Shown here piece after piece: positions 1-12,351 of a stretch of DNA of 64,000 nucleotides. Origin of the DNA: Ignelater luminosus (lineage: Eukaryota; Arthropoda; Insecta; Coleoptera; Elateridae); NCBI GenBank assembly GCA_011009095.1, contig VTPC01090543.1, forward strand, positions 34,601 to 98,600, read 5' to 3'. Numbering within the stretch: the stretch's first letter is position 1; each line of letters starts with the position of its first letter. The position numbers were made by a program, and so were the translations under genes. Under the pieces are notes generated by a model. That model saw only the letters and a program-made list of their open reading frames with translations, did no database searches and was not told the DNA's origin.

Positions 1-1439
1 CGAATTTGTTTATTAGTTTTGCAAGTTTTTTGCGCTAGACTTCAAAGTGTTCGAAAAGTTTCTAAATACCAATCCGAATCGAATAACACCTCGATCATAA
101 TTTTTGGTGAAGTCAGGCAAAAAATAGCCAATATGGAACTTGTGAAACACACTATACCTTGGTAGTTAGACTTCTTCATTTTACTAATTATTTACTTACC
201 ACTTAAGTTGACTAGACTATTTACTTTAAAGTGGCTTACCTGCAACAGAAAGAGCAACATTAAAATATTGTACATAATTATATGTATGATATCTAAATTT
301 ATTTTTGAATATGTAAATTCAGTAATAATGAAATCCGATTAAAGATAATTATCTAAAAAAAATTTACGAGCAGTAGAATAAAAATAAAGACGCAGACGTT
401 CTATAATCATTTTCCTTTAACATGAGTACCTGTGTCATTACTTGACATATTTTTTTTAATAAAAAATAAATTTATTCAATTTAATGAACCTCAACCTTTT
501 TGTCCTGAAACAAATTGTTCTTTTACAAACAAGACGAAGGACTTTTGAATTTTTACCAAAACGTTCGAGCCTTGTATTTATCTCTACACGAATTGAAATT
601 ACATACACATATCGTGACACGCTCTAAAACCAAAAAAACCATAAACGTCTTCTAGACTTTCTGTATGATTATTTACCATTTTATCTACAGATTTTTTTAG
701 AATATACTCCATCCCATTTTAATTTATCATACCTATCATTAAAATTTTTGAAATATTTCTCAAGTTATCTACAAATAATTAAAAAAGAAATTTTGTAAAG
801 ATAGTTTTAAGAAATATCATATTTTGAAAAATTTTAGTTTAGTATTTATGTTAGAATTAAAAGAATAGCAAATTGCGGAATCGAATTTGGATGTACAAAG
901 AATAAAAGACCCTGTTTCAGTGATATTACATACAATCAGGGAAAAGTTAAATTTAAAAATCAGTGAAGAATTACAATGTAATTTAGCAAGACCTTGTAAA
1001 ATAATTTGATATATAATAGAAAATAAAGAATTAATCTAGAATCAACAATTAAATTAAGAAAATTTAGAGTTTTTTGCATACTAAATAAAAGAAATATGAA
1101 ACTCAGTAGTCAGCGTTTACAAATTATTATTTTTTTGATTATACAGAGTGTTGTTTAATTTAAACCAAGAAAACTTTTTTTGTTTTATGTTATCTTTTTC
1201 GAATTGCTGTTAATTACTTAATTTACAATTTGATGTTTGTGTTAATTAATTATTTAAAATAATCTAACAAATTAAAATAAAAACAAACAATTTTCATAGT
1301 ACATCTAAAAGAATTGTGAAATTGTAAAATCAACATCTCTCATATTAGATAAATTAGATTAAGTGAGGAAGTGAAATGAAGAAACAAAATCAAGCTAAAT
1401 TACTTTTATTGTGTTTCATAAAACAAAGAATTGTTGGAT
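1..1439. other. AT-rich non-coding stretch
   Basis: No open frame of useful length and no recognisable domain on either strand. The sequence is very AT-rich with many A and T runs. I see no tandem repeat or transposon terminus here. Confidence 0.6.
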
Positions 1440-2275
1440 CTTTAGACGTCAAAGGAACTTGTGTTGCAAAACCTGCATTTGATAAGCCCGAATGATGTCA
1501 ACAAGAAGCCACATCAGCCTTTCTGAAATTCTTGAACGTCCTTCTTTTTCAATGTCAGATTGTTGCGTTTTGCAGATTCACAGATCAAGTTCAGGATTTA
1601 ATCAGTTAAAATAACAAAGGGAGGACACAGTGAATCTGTTGCCAATCTTGATATTTTACTGGCGTTAATAAATCGAAAATAAGTGGACGCGTATTTTGTC
1701 CTTCGGCCCTCGCAAAACAAATATTATAGGTAGGAAAATGACTAAAATTGGCTTTCACAAAACTGGCTTAACCGATTCCAATGACACTTTTATAGGCACT
1801 CCTACATCGAAACATATTAGATCCGTGTATAGGGGTTTTTCAGTATACGCCCCAGGAAGGCCAGAATATAATTTACAGCACGGTAAGGACGTAAACTCAC
1901 GCCTACTTATGTAAGGAGATTTGAAGCATCGCGTCTGCACTATTCAAGCGTACGTCACGGACATGTTCAGTTTCTAGAAAAACAATTAAATATGTAGTAA
2001 ACAATATCTTTGCTATTTTCTTCAGGATCTTGGGTGGGACATTCTGATATTTTTGGCAAAACTCTTCAGATTCTTCTTGCACATATTTCTAGGCACTCAC
2101 TACATCTTTAGACTCTTTCTTGTTAATCGAAACTTTACTTTTATATGTGATATCTGTTGCCAGAGAGACAGATGTGTTGCTGCTTTGTAATCAGAATGTA
2201 TACTTTTCCAATCTATCAAACGAAATATGCAACATCTCCTGAGCAGCCTTGGTAATGTCTGTAACCGGGGATAAC
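1440..2275 (-). pseudogene. decayed coding region, family not recognised
   Basis: Read on the minus strand, 2275 to about 1905 is one frame with only two internal stops (a TGA and a TAG) over roughly 120 codons. It has a protein-like mixture of charged and hydrophobic residues, for example KYVQEESEEFCQKYQNVPPK. Further along the same strand, around 1560-1440, another frame reads DIEKEGRSRISERLMWLLVD and on to a stop. Frameshifts separate the pieces. The long lightly broken frames suggest a former gene or transposon ORF rather than chance, but I cannot name the family. A small plus-strand ORF over the same bases is probably its shadow. Confidence 0.35.
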
Positions 2276-3035
2276 TATTTACACACTTTTCCCAAATTGG
2301 GTATTGAGCTGTATATGATTAATTTCACTAATTTTACTATTTTGTTTACGTAGTTATTGTGTGGTGGAATAAGTGGATGTCAGGTAGAGTTAAGAAATGC
2401 AGTAATCGTAATCAGAAATGAGAGTTGCTTTATCAATAATATTGGTACTGACAACAGCGTCCTTCAATTTTCTTTGACAGACAGACACCAAATATGTTCT
2501 GCAGCATATAATTTCTGAATTATATTAGCCTGTTTTGTGTAGTATTTTTAACCAGATACGTCTGATATTAATAATAATTAATAATATTAAAAAATCAATC
2601 GCTAAAATTAAAAATAGGTACCAGAATTTAGACAATTTGTCACACACCTGATAACCCTGCATCATATTCAACACTAAAGAGTAGTTGTAATAAATAGAAC
2701 AATAACAAGCGATCATTGGAATTTTAGTTCCCAGTAGGCTCTGAAATTTTTCCGTAGAGTGTAGATTAGACACGTCGCAGGCCAGCACATAATCTATAAA
2801 CTGATGATTTGGCCTTATTTCTATTGCAAACTGTCAATTTTACAGATAATTTTCCGGAATAAGCTTAAGACATGATTTTCTCATTCATAGCCTCTTGGGA
2901 ACTTAAATCTAAATTATCGCATGGTATTTATTCAACTCCAGAGAATTTGTGTTATGATCATACTTCATGAACAATGCACACCCAACATTACTAACTGAGT
3001 AATGCAACAACGCCAGCTCTGACCTTTAGCTCAGT
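2276..3035. other. no recognisable gene
   Basis: Minus-strand 2788-2525 is an 87-codon open frame ending in a hydrophobic stretch (YLFLILAIDFLILLIIINI). It matches nothing I know and is probably AT-rich chance coding, though it could be an upstream part of the decayed minus-strand region next to it. Nothing else is seen. Confidence 0.4.
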
Positions 3036-3370
3036 CAAAAATGTTTTCAAAAATGAAATGGATATTTTTCGTACGATTAATACGGCAAGGAAAATTGGTA
3101 GAAAAGCGTGTTTGGTTGAACTAGATAATTTCGACAATAAAGTTGAAATAGTGAAAAAAAACAAAAGAGAGGGCAAATAGTATACATTAACTAAGTGCAA
3201 ATTGCAACAAATAAAGAGCGAAAGAGGGCAGATCCAAAAGATATTTTATCAGAACGGTTATATGAACTTAGAAATTAACGACCGAAAACTATTTTGGGAT
3301 AAAGAGACTAATCAGCTGATCAAAACAACTTTAATAACAGACCAGCAACGGGCAAAAAACTAATAGAATA
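3036..3370 (+). pseudogene. LINE ORF1 remnant
   Basis: The frame reads MEMDIFRTINTARKIGRKAC, then LVELDNFDNKVEIVKKNK, and later LFWDKETNQLIK. This matches the layout of the RNA-binding ORF1 C-terminal region of this LINE type. The copy at 62.9-63.2 kb has the parallel segments NAGKIGDRMWVIETEG and TDKINIIRNKSK. Several in-frame stops are present. The role in an intact element would be an RNA-binding particle protein. No zinc knuckles are visible in this piece. Confidence 0.55.
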
Positions 3371-3489
3371 TAAACCGACTTGGAATATGATGACGACGTT
3401 GGCTATGCAAACGGATCTGAACAGGAACAAAAAGAAGGCAAATGGAAATACAGGTATTAATAAAGAGAGCAGGGATGGTAAAAAGAAGA

Positions 3490-5545
3490 ATGACAAAGTA
3501 AAATTGAGCGAAAAGTGGAAATTTGGTTTATGGAATATGCAGCGCTTGATGAACGTATCGATGAGTTTGAAAAAACGGACATGAACGTAATCGGCCGGTA
3601 ATAATTGTATTAATTTAAAGAATGGGCACTATTTGATTTATGGAGGAATTACTGAGTTTAAGCGAGCACAATTAAAGGTAGCGGCGCTTATACATAACTG
3701 GTTCCACAACGTTATAAATTGGAAAGTAATTGCAAACAGGCTGCTGAGAGTGAGTAAAATAAAAAGATAACTATTGTTACTGTTTACGGCGCTTCGGAAA
3801 ATAAGACCAAAGAAATTAAAAATTATTTTTGAGACTACCTACAGGATGAAATTGATAGAAAACAGCACCGATTTATTGTAATAATTGGTGATTTAACAAC
3901 CGTGTCGGTGCAAGTAACGAACTTAGTTACCTAGTAGGTGCGCATAGGGAAAATACATCGAATGGCAATGGACAACGGATTACTGAATTTTTTTTAGTAA
4001 ATAATGTGCGAGTATGTAATACTTTTTATGAGCACAAATATACACGCATAATAGATTCCAGGAACGAAAACTCAACTATAGATTTAGTGTTAGTGCACAA
4101 AACTAATTGGACAAATGAAGAAGATTTTGAAGTTTTTTGGGCAAGGTTTAAGGAATTAGCTTGTGGAGTGGAAGAAAAAGGTTTGCAGAGCAATTAGAGA
4201 AAGGAAATCTAAATTGACGGCATGCTGAAACCAGGACTTAAAAATAGAAGTCGTTAAGAAGAAAAACCTACGAAAGATATACCTAGGTAATAAAACACCC
4301 AGCAACGATGAAAAATACAAACAACAGAGGAAAACTATCAAAGAGAAAGTTAAAGTAGCTAAAACCCAGAAATGGAAGGAATTTGGTAATAAGATGGAGA
4401 GAGAGATAGCAGAGGTAATGCTAAGTTGCTCTACAGAACAATAAAAAACCTCAGAAAAGATAAAACGAGGAAAATGACCGGTATTGAGGATGCTGGGGGT
4501 AATTTGTTGGTTTCAGAGACACAAACTATTGACAGATGGCAGCAGTATTTTATGGAAGTGTTAAATAGGGATGCTGGTGGAATTGAAAATGAAGATAAGA
4601 ATACTACCGAAGAAGAAGTCACGTTTGAAGAATTCCAAAATGCTATCGGTAAACTTAGAAATGGTAAGGCCTCAGGGTAACATAACATCGAGGCAGAACT
4701 GATTAAATATATGAATGAAGTAGGGTTAGAATTACTATTTAAAATTATTAAAATTGTATAGATTACTGAAAGTATACCGTACGATAAGACTCTTGCAACT
4801 ATTGTACCACTACATAAAACAGGTGATAGGCAAGTGTGCGAACTACAGAGGAATCTTACTACTGACTGTAGCCAGTAAAGTCTACGAGATAATACTGGAA
4901 AAGAGGTTAAGGAACATTATTGGAGGTACCCTTGACGATAATCAATAGAGATTTAGGCCAAAACGTGGTACAACAAAGCTTATATTTACCGTACGACAAC
5001 TGGCCGAAAAAACGCTTGAGTATAATAACATACCATATTCTTGCTTTGTAGATCTGGAAAAAGCATTTGATAATGCCCTTTGGAATACAATACAAAGAAT
5101 GGAGTAAGGCAAGGTGGCGTGCTAAGCCCGTTGCTGATCATTACCCTATTGGATGAAATAGCCAAAACAGTCTGAGTCTTTATATCGGAATTACGATACG
5201 CTGATGATCTGGTATTAGTGTCGAATTCAGCAAGAGCATGCAAGTTAACCTGAATATCTTGAATGAAGGATTTAAAAAATATTAAATGAGTGTAAATATC
5301 GCAAAAACTGAATTGTTGGTAGTAACCAAGAATCATCAAAGTGTGGATGTTAAGAGAAGTTAAACAAATTGGAAAATGACTGTAGACAAGAAGCATAAAA
5401 GGGACAGGTCTGTCAGAACTTGGAATAGTGAAATAGGAAATGCTTTAACTAACAGAAAGTTTAGCTGGAGAGAGGCAGACCAAATGGCTACTAACCATAA
5501 AACCGACCCGTAAAGTAGAAGAGGATGATTATAATGATGATGATT
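3490..5545 (+). pseudogene. LINE ORF2 remnant: endonuclease plus reverse transcriptase
   Basis: Endonuclease-exonuclease-phosphatase fragments run from about 3760 to 4120, including TIVTVYGASENKTKE, RFIVIIGDL and NSTIDLVLVHKTNW. Reverse transcriptase follows: EEFQNAIGKLRNGKASG near 4626-4677, CANYRGILLLTVASKVYE near 4830-4890, FVDLEKAFD near 5046-5072, QGGVLSPLL near 5113, and ELRYADDLVLVSNSA near 5188-5232 with the catalytic YADD intact. Downstream, VRTWNSEIGNALTNRKF resembles the C-terminal end of such proteins. At least eight stops or frameshifts break the frame. In an intact element the protein would nick DNA and prime cDNA synthesis on the target. Confidence 0.8.
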
Positions 5546-8500
5546 AATTAAATCCAGTTATATGGGCAGTACCAAATTTGACGAAGTATCAAGGTTCTAA
5601 TAACTGCCTCATGGGACTATGTGCAGAACAAAGCACCAAGTCTAGCGGAAATCTTTCATTTTATGTACTATGGTATTACTTTCTTAGGTTTATTTGTAAG
5701 ATGGTTTTTCATATAAGAATTGAAAATTGTAAACTTTTGATTTTATATAAAATTTAAACCAAAACTCTGCAAAAACCAGCTCATAATATTTACTTGGTTT
5801 TTTCGTCAGGTCGACTATGTAAATCAACGTTTTCTAATTTGCCTTTTCTTGCTAGCCGCATTTGTTAGTATCACAGCCAATGTTGTTATTTTTCAATTCT
5901 TTTTGGGTATTTCTCATCAATGAAAATTATTCCACTTAGTTTCGAAAGAATACCTAAAAGTTTTTGTAGATTTAGGTAAATTTTTTAAGTTTTCTGACGA
6001 TCAGCCCTTTAAATAGTATTATTGATAAACCTCAGAAGTTGTTTTAGTTGAATCTTATCTCGTTCAAAGAATAACGTTAACGTTCTTGGTCTCGCCTTTA
6101 AAAAGGGTTACGTGGAGTAGGCCATCAATTTCGACTTTGGATTTTTTTTAAATATGTATCTAAAGCTCAAGAACTGTTGTTTGATTTATAAAATATTTTT
6201 ATTGTCTAACACAATATTATTAAGATTGTCCACTCAACATTAAATTTCATCTTGTTGTTTATGAACTAGTCCCTAATCTACATATTCATGCGAACGGCCA
6301 AGTTATTGTTAGTAAAATATATGTTGAAAGTTGTTTAAAAAAGATATAATAAATATTCAATTTAAAGCGAGTGCTTTAGGAAATTGCTATTACAACACAC
6401 AATTTTGCCAAAGTGGTCATTGTTCTTTCTTTTCTTTTTAGTGAAAATTTAACCAAAGTGAAGAGAAATGAGTTAACTCAACACTAAATAGTTTTTGGGA
6501 AAAAGCCACCATTCTGGTTTAATACAAATTTTGCATTTTATATTTCAAAGAATTTGACTCAATCTTTCACCTTTAAATTTTATCTGCCACAAAGTAGTAA
6601 GAATGTGATGTTTTTAACAGTAAGTGCGGTCATATATTTTCAGAACAAGTAAAAAATAAAAATTTTATTGTGAGATAGTTTTGTTGAACTTGTTAGGAGT
6701 TCCAGCTAACAATTGGTGTAACGACGGTTACTTTTACGACTCTGTAAAAGGGGTTATCACTTTAAAAGTAATTTAGAAAGATATCTAGCTAGTAAAACTA
6801 GGATGAAAGCGTACTTCTCTAAAGTGGCATTATTTCTTTATTATAGAAATGATGCGGCTTATTTTATAGCCTTTTCCCGTCTTTTTCTGAATGGCAGGAT
6901 GAGGATTCCTTCTTCGACCAGAGAGTCAACTTTAACTGTGTATATAACCACTTTTGTCCGTCTCGTATCTAAATCTGATCAAGTTCGGATGCAGGAAAGG
7001 ATTGTGGAAACAATAAATCAGATAAGCCTAATATCATTATTGTAAATTGAAGGGTTATTCACCCTCCATACGGTCGAGCTTTACAAATATTTGATTTAAA
7101 TTTAAAATCCTATTTGGATTCTGATTTTTATTTAACTAATATAGAACATAAATTGTTATGTATGGTAGTAAACAGTTTATTGTAGGTATCTACACGATTT
7201 GTGACGATGACCAGAGCAGAAGTTATGGCCTATTTTATGGCCACACGTAAGCTGAGACTGCGAATCTGTTTTATTTTCCCTAAGAATCACCCTTTTGAAA
7301 CCACTAAATGCACAAATGAAACGCGTCATGATTCATATTTTTCGTGTTGATAATTCTATTTTACTGATCTTCCATCATAAATTAACCGTAAATGTACCTT
7401 TTGGGAATTGTTGAACAGTGAATCACTGAAATATGTGTACACCTCGAAATACGCAATTCCATTCGTATTTACAATATCCAGTCCCTGAACAATCAAACTG
7501 AAACTACAAGGGGCAAAAGACCAAACGCAAAACTAACACGACGAACCTAAGTAAATAATTATACTCCTTGTCTCCAGGGAGAATTCGGGACAGGGTTTGC
7601 TTATTTAGAGAAGCAAACTAGATTATCAAATATATGAAAGCGCAATTATAATAACCTGTGCAGATATACAACAAACACTCGGTACCCATATCAAAAATTC
7701 ACATTCGTCCAACAACCAAAGCAACGAAGAGTCGTCATGTGAATTTAAAAAAAAAGAGAACGAATGAATTCATCTCCAAAATAATTTAATGACAAATGCG
7801 TCCGGTTTCCATAATATACGTGTGTTCAGAAATTCCCAACGGATAGGAGGGTTACCCGTGAGAGTTAAGCTACCGCACGCCCTAAGTGCAATTTTAAACT
7901 GTGAAAACATACATAAGGTCGCTTTGGTATTCGATTATTGAATAGTGGAATGCTCAGGGGAGACTATTGATTTGCAATCAACATCATTTGCTTGAAGTGG
8001 ATTTGAAATATTTATTTGGGATTTTCACTCACACTTAGATCAGTTTGCTTAAAGATAATACCTTAGGAATTGGATTGTATTAAATAGTAATGCAAATCAT
8101 TTATTGTAAATAAAGAAGTATCTAATTTAGTTTTATAAATTCAATTAAATACAAAAGTAGTACTCTAGCCATTAAAGTTTGTTTGAATTGGCTCTTCAGC
8201 TTTTAATTAAATTTTGATCTGTAGACGTTGCAACACAGCCAAGCATTTTATTAACAAAAACTTCTTTTTCTCTGTAACTTTTTAACGACATTATCGTCGT
8301 TTTAACAACTTCAGGAGAGTCATTATTCAGAATAACTATGTTTACAATATTCAGAAATAAAGAAATCAAATTATTTTTGTTTCTTTTTAGAATTATATAA
8401 CGAACAGACCCAGTCAGGATGCGAGAAAAAATTTTAAGGGTTTCTGATGGATGCAACGTTAAAAAAGCTTAATAAGAATAGAAAAACAACATTGAAATGG

Positions 8501-9834
8501 TTATTCCACGATTTCTGTTTACAACGAGTTACACAATGTAACTGGAAATAGAGGTATCAAATTTGGAAACCTCAACCTCATGATTTAAATTGGAATGTCA
8601 CAGAAAAGCTTTACTTCAAGTTCAACTTTTACTTTTATCTGTCTTTCTATTAATTCCAAAACCAGAATTTCTAATATTTAGCTAACCCGGGAGAGGAAAC
8701 GAAAAATATTTAGATTGCTACATTATCTGTTCAAAATGCATCTGACTGTGTGTCGCTCATTCCGTTTGAAAATGTACTACAAACGGCCAATGTCCTTCGG
8801 ACAACATTTTTACCTCAACACAGTGTAAATGTAGTACTAGTTGGTACATTCATCTTCCCCTGAGCCCCAACGTCACCCTGTAATACACTTAACATAATAT
8901 ACCTAGGTTTGCTCGATATGTTTCCATTTATTGTTTTGTGACTGAAGCTGCTGCAGATTTGATTGTTTTCTAAATTTTGTCTTTCAATACGCAACAAACA
9001 CCGTCATCCTTCCCATTTTTGATGTCACCCTTTTTTATTTTTTAGAGACTATCATCATGGTTAGAAAAGCTTGTAGAGTCCATAACTGGATAACAGCAGA
9101 ATAATATTAAAAAGTGGTGGATTTCATCGGGTGTTCTGAATTTGCTGCCAGAACCTGCTTGTAAATTCTTTGTACTTCCATACTACAATGCTTGAAATTG
9201 GCGTTACGCGGCATGGAATTTTTTGGTTTGTATGTATAGTCTCGTTGGTTTTAATATTTGCATTTTTGACAGAATCTAGAAAACTTGATCAGTGAGGAAA
9301 TTTTGGCCCAAAGACTTCAAGCGATCCAAACGACCCGATAGCCCAGTTTGTTTAGAAAACTTGATTACCACAGAAAACTCTAACCGAAACGTTCAGTAGA
9401 AACTAGAAAACTGAAATCTCAAGCTTAAGCAGCATTTTATCAGATTATTATGTGTTCTTAAACAGTTCGGTTTTACAAATACCAATGTAGACAATGTAAA
9501 TATCAATTAAATTTCTTCAACTGAATTTTGTCATTATACGCATTTTTAATGCGAGGCAAAACAACAAACCAACTAAAAATGTTATCTAAAGTAATGTTAT
9601 CAAAAAGAAATATTTGTAGAAACTCAGATAAATAATTATTACAACTTTAAGCGTTTCCAAGCGAGAGCTTAGAACTGCTTGTTCTCAAGCTAATGAAGAT
9701 TGAATGAGAGGCAAGTCAGGTTTGCAGAACTGTCATGTCGACAATGACAACATTCGAACATTTAAACAAAGGGTTTTGGATTATTTTGGACATTGCATAA
9801 GATATCTCCCAGTAGTGGAAAAAGCACATCAACT
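5546..9834. other. intergenic stretch without a recognisable gene
   Basis: AT-rich sequence. Two small ORFs (6803-7045 plus, 80 codons; 8196-8456 minus, 86 codons) have no recognisable motif and no supporting context. I see no transposon termini. The piece around 7840-7960 is slightly less AT-rich but has no open frame of note. Confidence 0.5.
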
Positions 9835-9836
9835 AC

Positions 9837-10715
9837 GAGGGTGGTCTGAAAAGTTTCCGACTTAACAAAGATACAAGTAATGATGCATAGTATGCTCCTG
9901 TAGTGGATTTTCCTTTTTGAAGATAATCGATTAAAATAACTCCATGACTATCCCAAAAAACAGTCGCCACCACTTTCCCAGCCGAAAAAACAGTTTTTGC
10001 TTTTGCAGCCCACTGTTTGGACTGTATTTTTGTTTCGGGCGTATAATGGTGTATCTAAGTTTCATCTACAGTAATTAATGGGCGCCAAAACTCGGATTTA
10101 TTTCGCCTAAACTGCGCCAAAAGAGCGTTGGAAATATTCATTCGAACACGTTTTTGGTCTAACGTGAGCAAAAGCGGCACCCAACGCGCGGACAGCTATC
10201 TCATGCCTAAATGTTGGTTTAATATGTGACAAATACGTTCTTTTGACATGTTCATAACCTCTGCTACCTCTCTCACTTTAATTCGGCGGTCGTCTAGCAC
10301 CATTTGGTGAACTTTGGCGATGTTTTCGTCGGTAGTTGCAGTTTTTGGACGTCCCGAACGTTTATCGTCTCCCAAGCTCTTACGGCCACGTTTAAATTCA
10401 GCAGCCCAAACTTTCACTGTGGTAAATGATGGTGCAGAGTCCCCATACACAGAATCCAACTCATCTTTTATTTGCGAAGGCGTATTGCCTTTCAAAAACA
10501 AATATTTAATGACAGCTCGATACTCGATTTTGTCCATTTTCACCAAAAAACTCACATCAAGTCACTCAAACGATTGTTACATAAAAACTGCGCGTCCAAA
10601 ATGGCTGAAACTTTGGTGAGTAACTGTCAACAGATGATCAACGAAATTCAGTAGCTTTTATTTACGAGTGCTGCCATCTTCACGTTGAGGTCGCAAACTT
10701 TTCAGACCACTCTTG
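9837..10715 (-). mobile_element. internally deleted mariner-family element
   Basis: Both ends are present. Read inward, the left end is CGAGGGTGGTCTGAAAAGTT and the right end is CAAGAGTGGTCTGAAAAGTT, giving an inverted repeat of about 26 bp with three mismatches. TA dinucleotides flank the element at 9835-9836 and 10716-10717, the expected target duplication. The element is 879 bp, whereas intact mariners are about 1.3 kb. The transposase on the minus strand ends abruptly after the motif YYASLL and runs into the inverted repeat, so the 3' part of the gene has been lost. It is a non-autonomous deletion derivative. Confidence 0.9.
9860..10555 (-). pseudogene. mariner transposase, 3'-truncated and with nonsense codons
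   Basis: The N-terminal two helix-turn-helix DNA-binding region is well preserved: MDKIEYRAVIKYLFLKG, then PSFTTVKVWAAEFKRGRKSL, a GRPKTATTDENI linker and ICHILNQHLGMR. The frame continues through a TAG at 10198-10196, where relatives have Lys, into SARWVP and LLTLDQKRVRMNIS. The first catalytic Asp is kept in LITVDET, but the next codon, Trp in relatives, is TAG (10057-10055). The frame ends at TTGAYYASLL, after which the inverted repeat follows. The second and third catalytic Asp regions are deleted, so the protein could not cut DNA. The start is at 10555, or at the internal Met 10537, which relatives favour. Confidence 0.9.
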
Positions 10716-10842
10716 TAATAACAGATTTTTCTAGTTTGTGAGAGTGAGTGAAGCTAATGCAAAATATGTTTTGGGTGAGTATGTTGTCATCTGAGTAATT
10801 GCATTCTACGGATAGGTCTTGTAATCACGTGGCAACCACAAA

Positions 10843-12351
10843 ATGCAGAAACCAGAATTGAGTACAACTTTTACATTTCCTCAACTGATTCGTGGACATG
10901 CCGTTGCTTTTACTGAATGTGCACTTTTAAGTTTGATTTCAACTGGGAAAATGCGTAGAGAAGAATTAAGACAGTCTAGAACTTGTAGTTGTAAGTACGT
11001 TAAAACATATTTAAAAAAAAATGCATTGCCATTAAAACAGAAATCCCACAGATATAATGGTTTTACGGAAAGCTACATTTATGACGTGTCCACGAACGAT
11101 GTGACTGCGAAAGCAAAATGTTATCGAAACTAACGCAAAAACGAATGTGGTCATTAAACGTACATGGTATTTGCAAACTCAGCAGTATCAGGATGTTTGT
11201 CAATTTGATTATTCGAATAATTTGTGGAGTAAATTATTAATAGATTACTAAACTAACGTAAACTTTGTAAATCATAATAACCTAATTACTTCAATGGTTT
11301 ATGAAACTCCAAGTCCTAAAATCATTTAATTCTACATTTGGTACTACATTGCTTTAACAGTGGATGGGAGGAGATACTTTTCTTCCCATTGCATGAAACA
11401 AACCAAGAGAAAATAAAATTATTCCCGAAAAGGTTTCAGAGGCGGTCTTTCAAAACCCTATCAATGTTAATCGCCGTAGGGCACCTAAAATGTTGACAAT
11501 GTACTACCCAAAGAGCAATAGAATAAAAAAATCAACGAAAGCCACCTGCTTGATCTCAAACGCGAGTTAAACAAAATCAGTAAGGAAATTCCATTTTCTT
11601 ATTTAACATCTGTCAGTAGTGATGAATATATACCCCTAACACGAGCTCATGGTGAGTTATACTCAGCATTTACAGTAATAATATTAACAATTTTTTATTG
11701 GTACAGGTATTTTCCGTCTCGGAAGATTCAGTACTCGGCAACTCCATGCGAAGGTGAACCCAAATAAAAGCAACCACTACTTGGCAATTCCGATTTTTGA
11801 CTCGGAAATAGAGAATAAATTTAATTTCGTTATCGCCAATTGATAGATTTGATGACTTTACGTTTGCAAGAAGTAGTTGTGAAGCAGACTCACAAGCAAT
11901 CACAGTCAATGTTATGATACAGTAAAGGAAAAAACCGTTTCACAGCATGAAAGCAAACTAAAAGGTTCCAGTCATAATTTTTTGAACATTTATTTAATGC
12001 AATAGCTGTCTCCTTGTGTTAAGCATGGCATTGAAAATGAAAATATTCATGTGAAATGTACAAAGAATTAATAAACAAGGCAGAAGTTTATAAATGTGGT
12101 TTAATTACACATCTCATGCACCTCACTTTTGTGTAAGTCCTGATGGAATAGTTTTCGACAAACATTTCGAAAGTTACGGAGTAGTACTCGAAATTAAATG
12201 CCCAAGTAGTCAGAATCACTCAAGCTTTCATGTAGCAAGCCGTGTTAAAAGCTTCCGCTTGATAGCAGATGCAAATAACATCCTTGAATTGAAAGACAAT
12301 TACAATTATTACTATCAAATTCAAGGGCAGATATTACTAACAGTGGTGTGA
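10843..12351 (+). pseudogene. decayed gene with SWIM-like N-region and YqaJ-type nuclease domain
   Basis: The N-terminal piece (10843-11133) contains FTFPQLIRGHAVAFTECALL and later AKAKCYRN. This resembles the region just before a SWIM zinc finger in insect SWIM-YqaJ proteins. The C-terminal piece (12094-12351) has PHFCVSPDGIVF, VVLEIKCPSS and YYYQIQGQILLT. These correspond to the conserved Asp, the E-x-K and the Gln-containing motif of the YqaJ/lambda-exonuclease branch of PD-(D/E)XK nucleases. Just upstream, 12020-12085 reads KHGIENENIHVK and YKELINKAEVYKCG in shifted frames, so the domain start is there too. Frameshifts and stops lie between the pieces. Such genes are abundant and often repetitive in insects, so a mobile origin is possible. 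Confidence 0.65.

Larger units (their letters stand above)
3036..5545 (+). mobile_element. decayed non-LTR retrotransposon (LINE), plus strand
   Basis: ORF1-like sequence is followed by an AP-type endonuclease and a reverse transcriptase, all on the plus strand and all broken by stops and frameshifts. The copy ends in a short GAT-rich tail near 5520-5545 (atgatgatgatt), which is typical of a LINE 3' end. Its ORF1 and endonuclease wording resembles the LINEs at 52.9 and 62.4 kb in this window, so they may be related. The clade (RTE-like or another endonuclease-bearing group) is not assigned. The copy is old and cannot be active. The C-terminal third of ORF2 is partly deleted, because the sequence jumps from just after the catalytic YADD to a terminal helix. 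Confidence 0.8.

Noticed and set aside
6803..7045. 80-codon plus-strand ORF
   Set aside because: No recognisable motif, no neighbours and no supporting context. It is within chance length for 64 kb.
8196..8456. 86-codon minus-strand ORF
   Set aside because: Reads like a plausible protein, but nothing is recognisable and there is no start, splice or homology context.
11670..11909. 79-codon minus-strand ORF
   Set aside because: Antisense to the decayed YqaJ-type gene, with no motif of its own.
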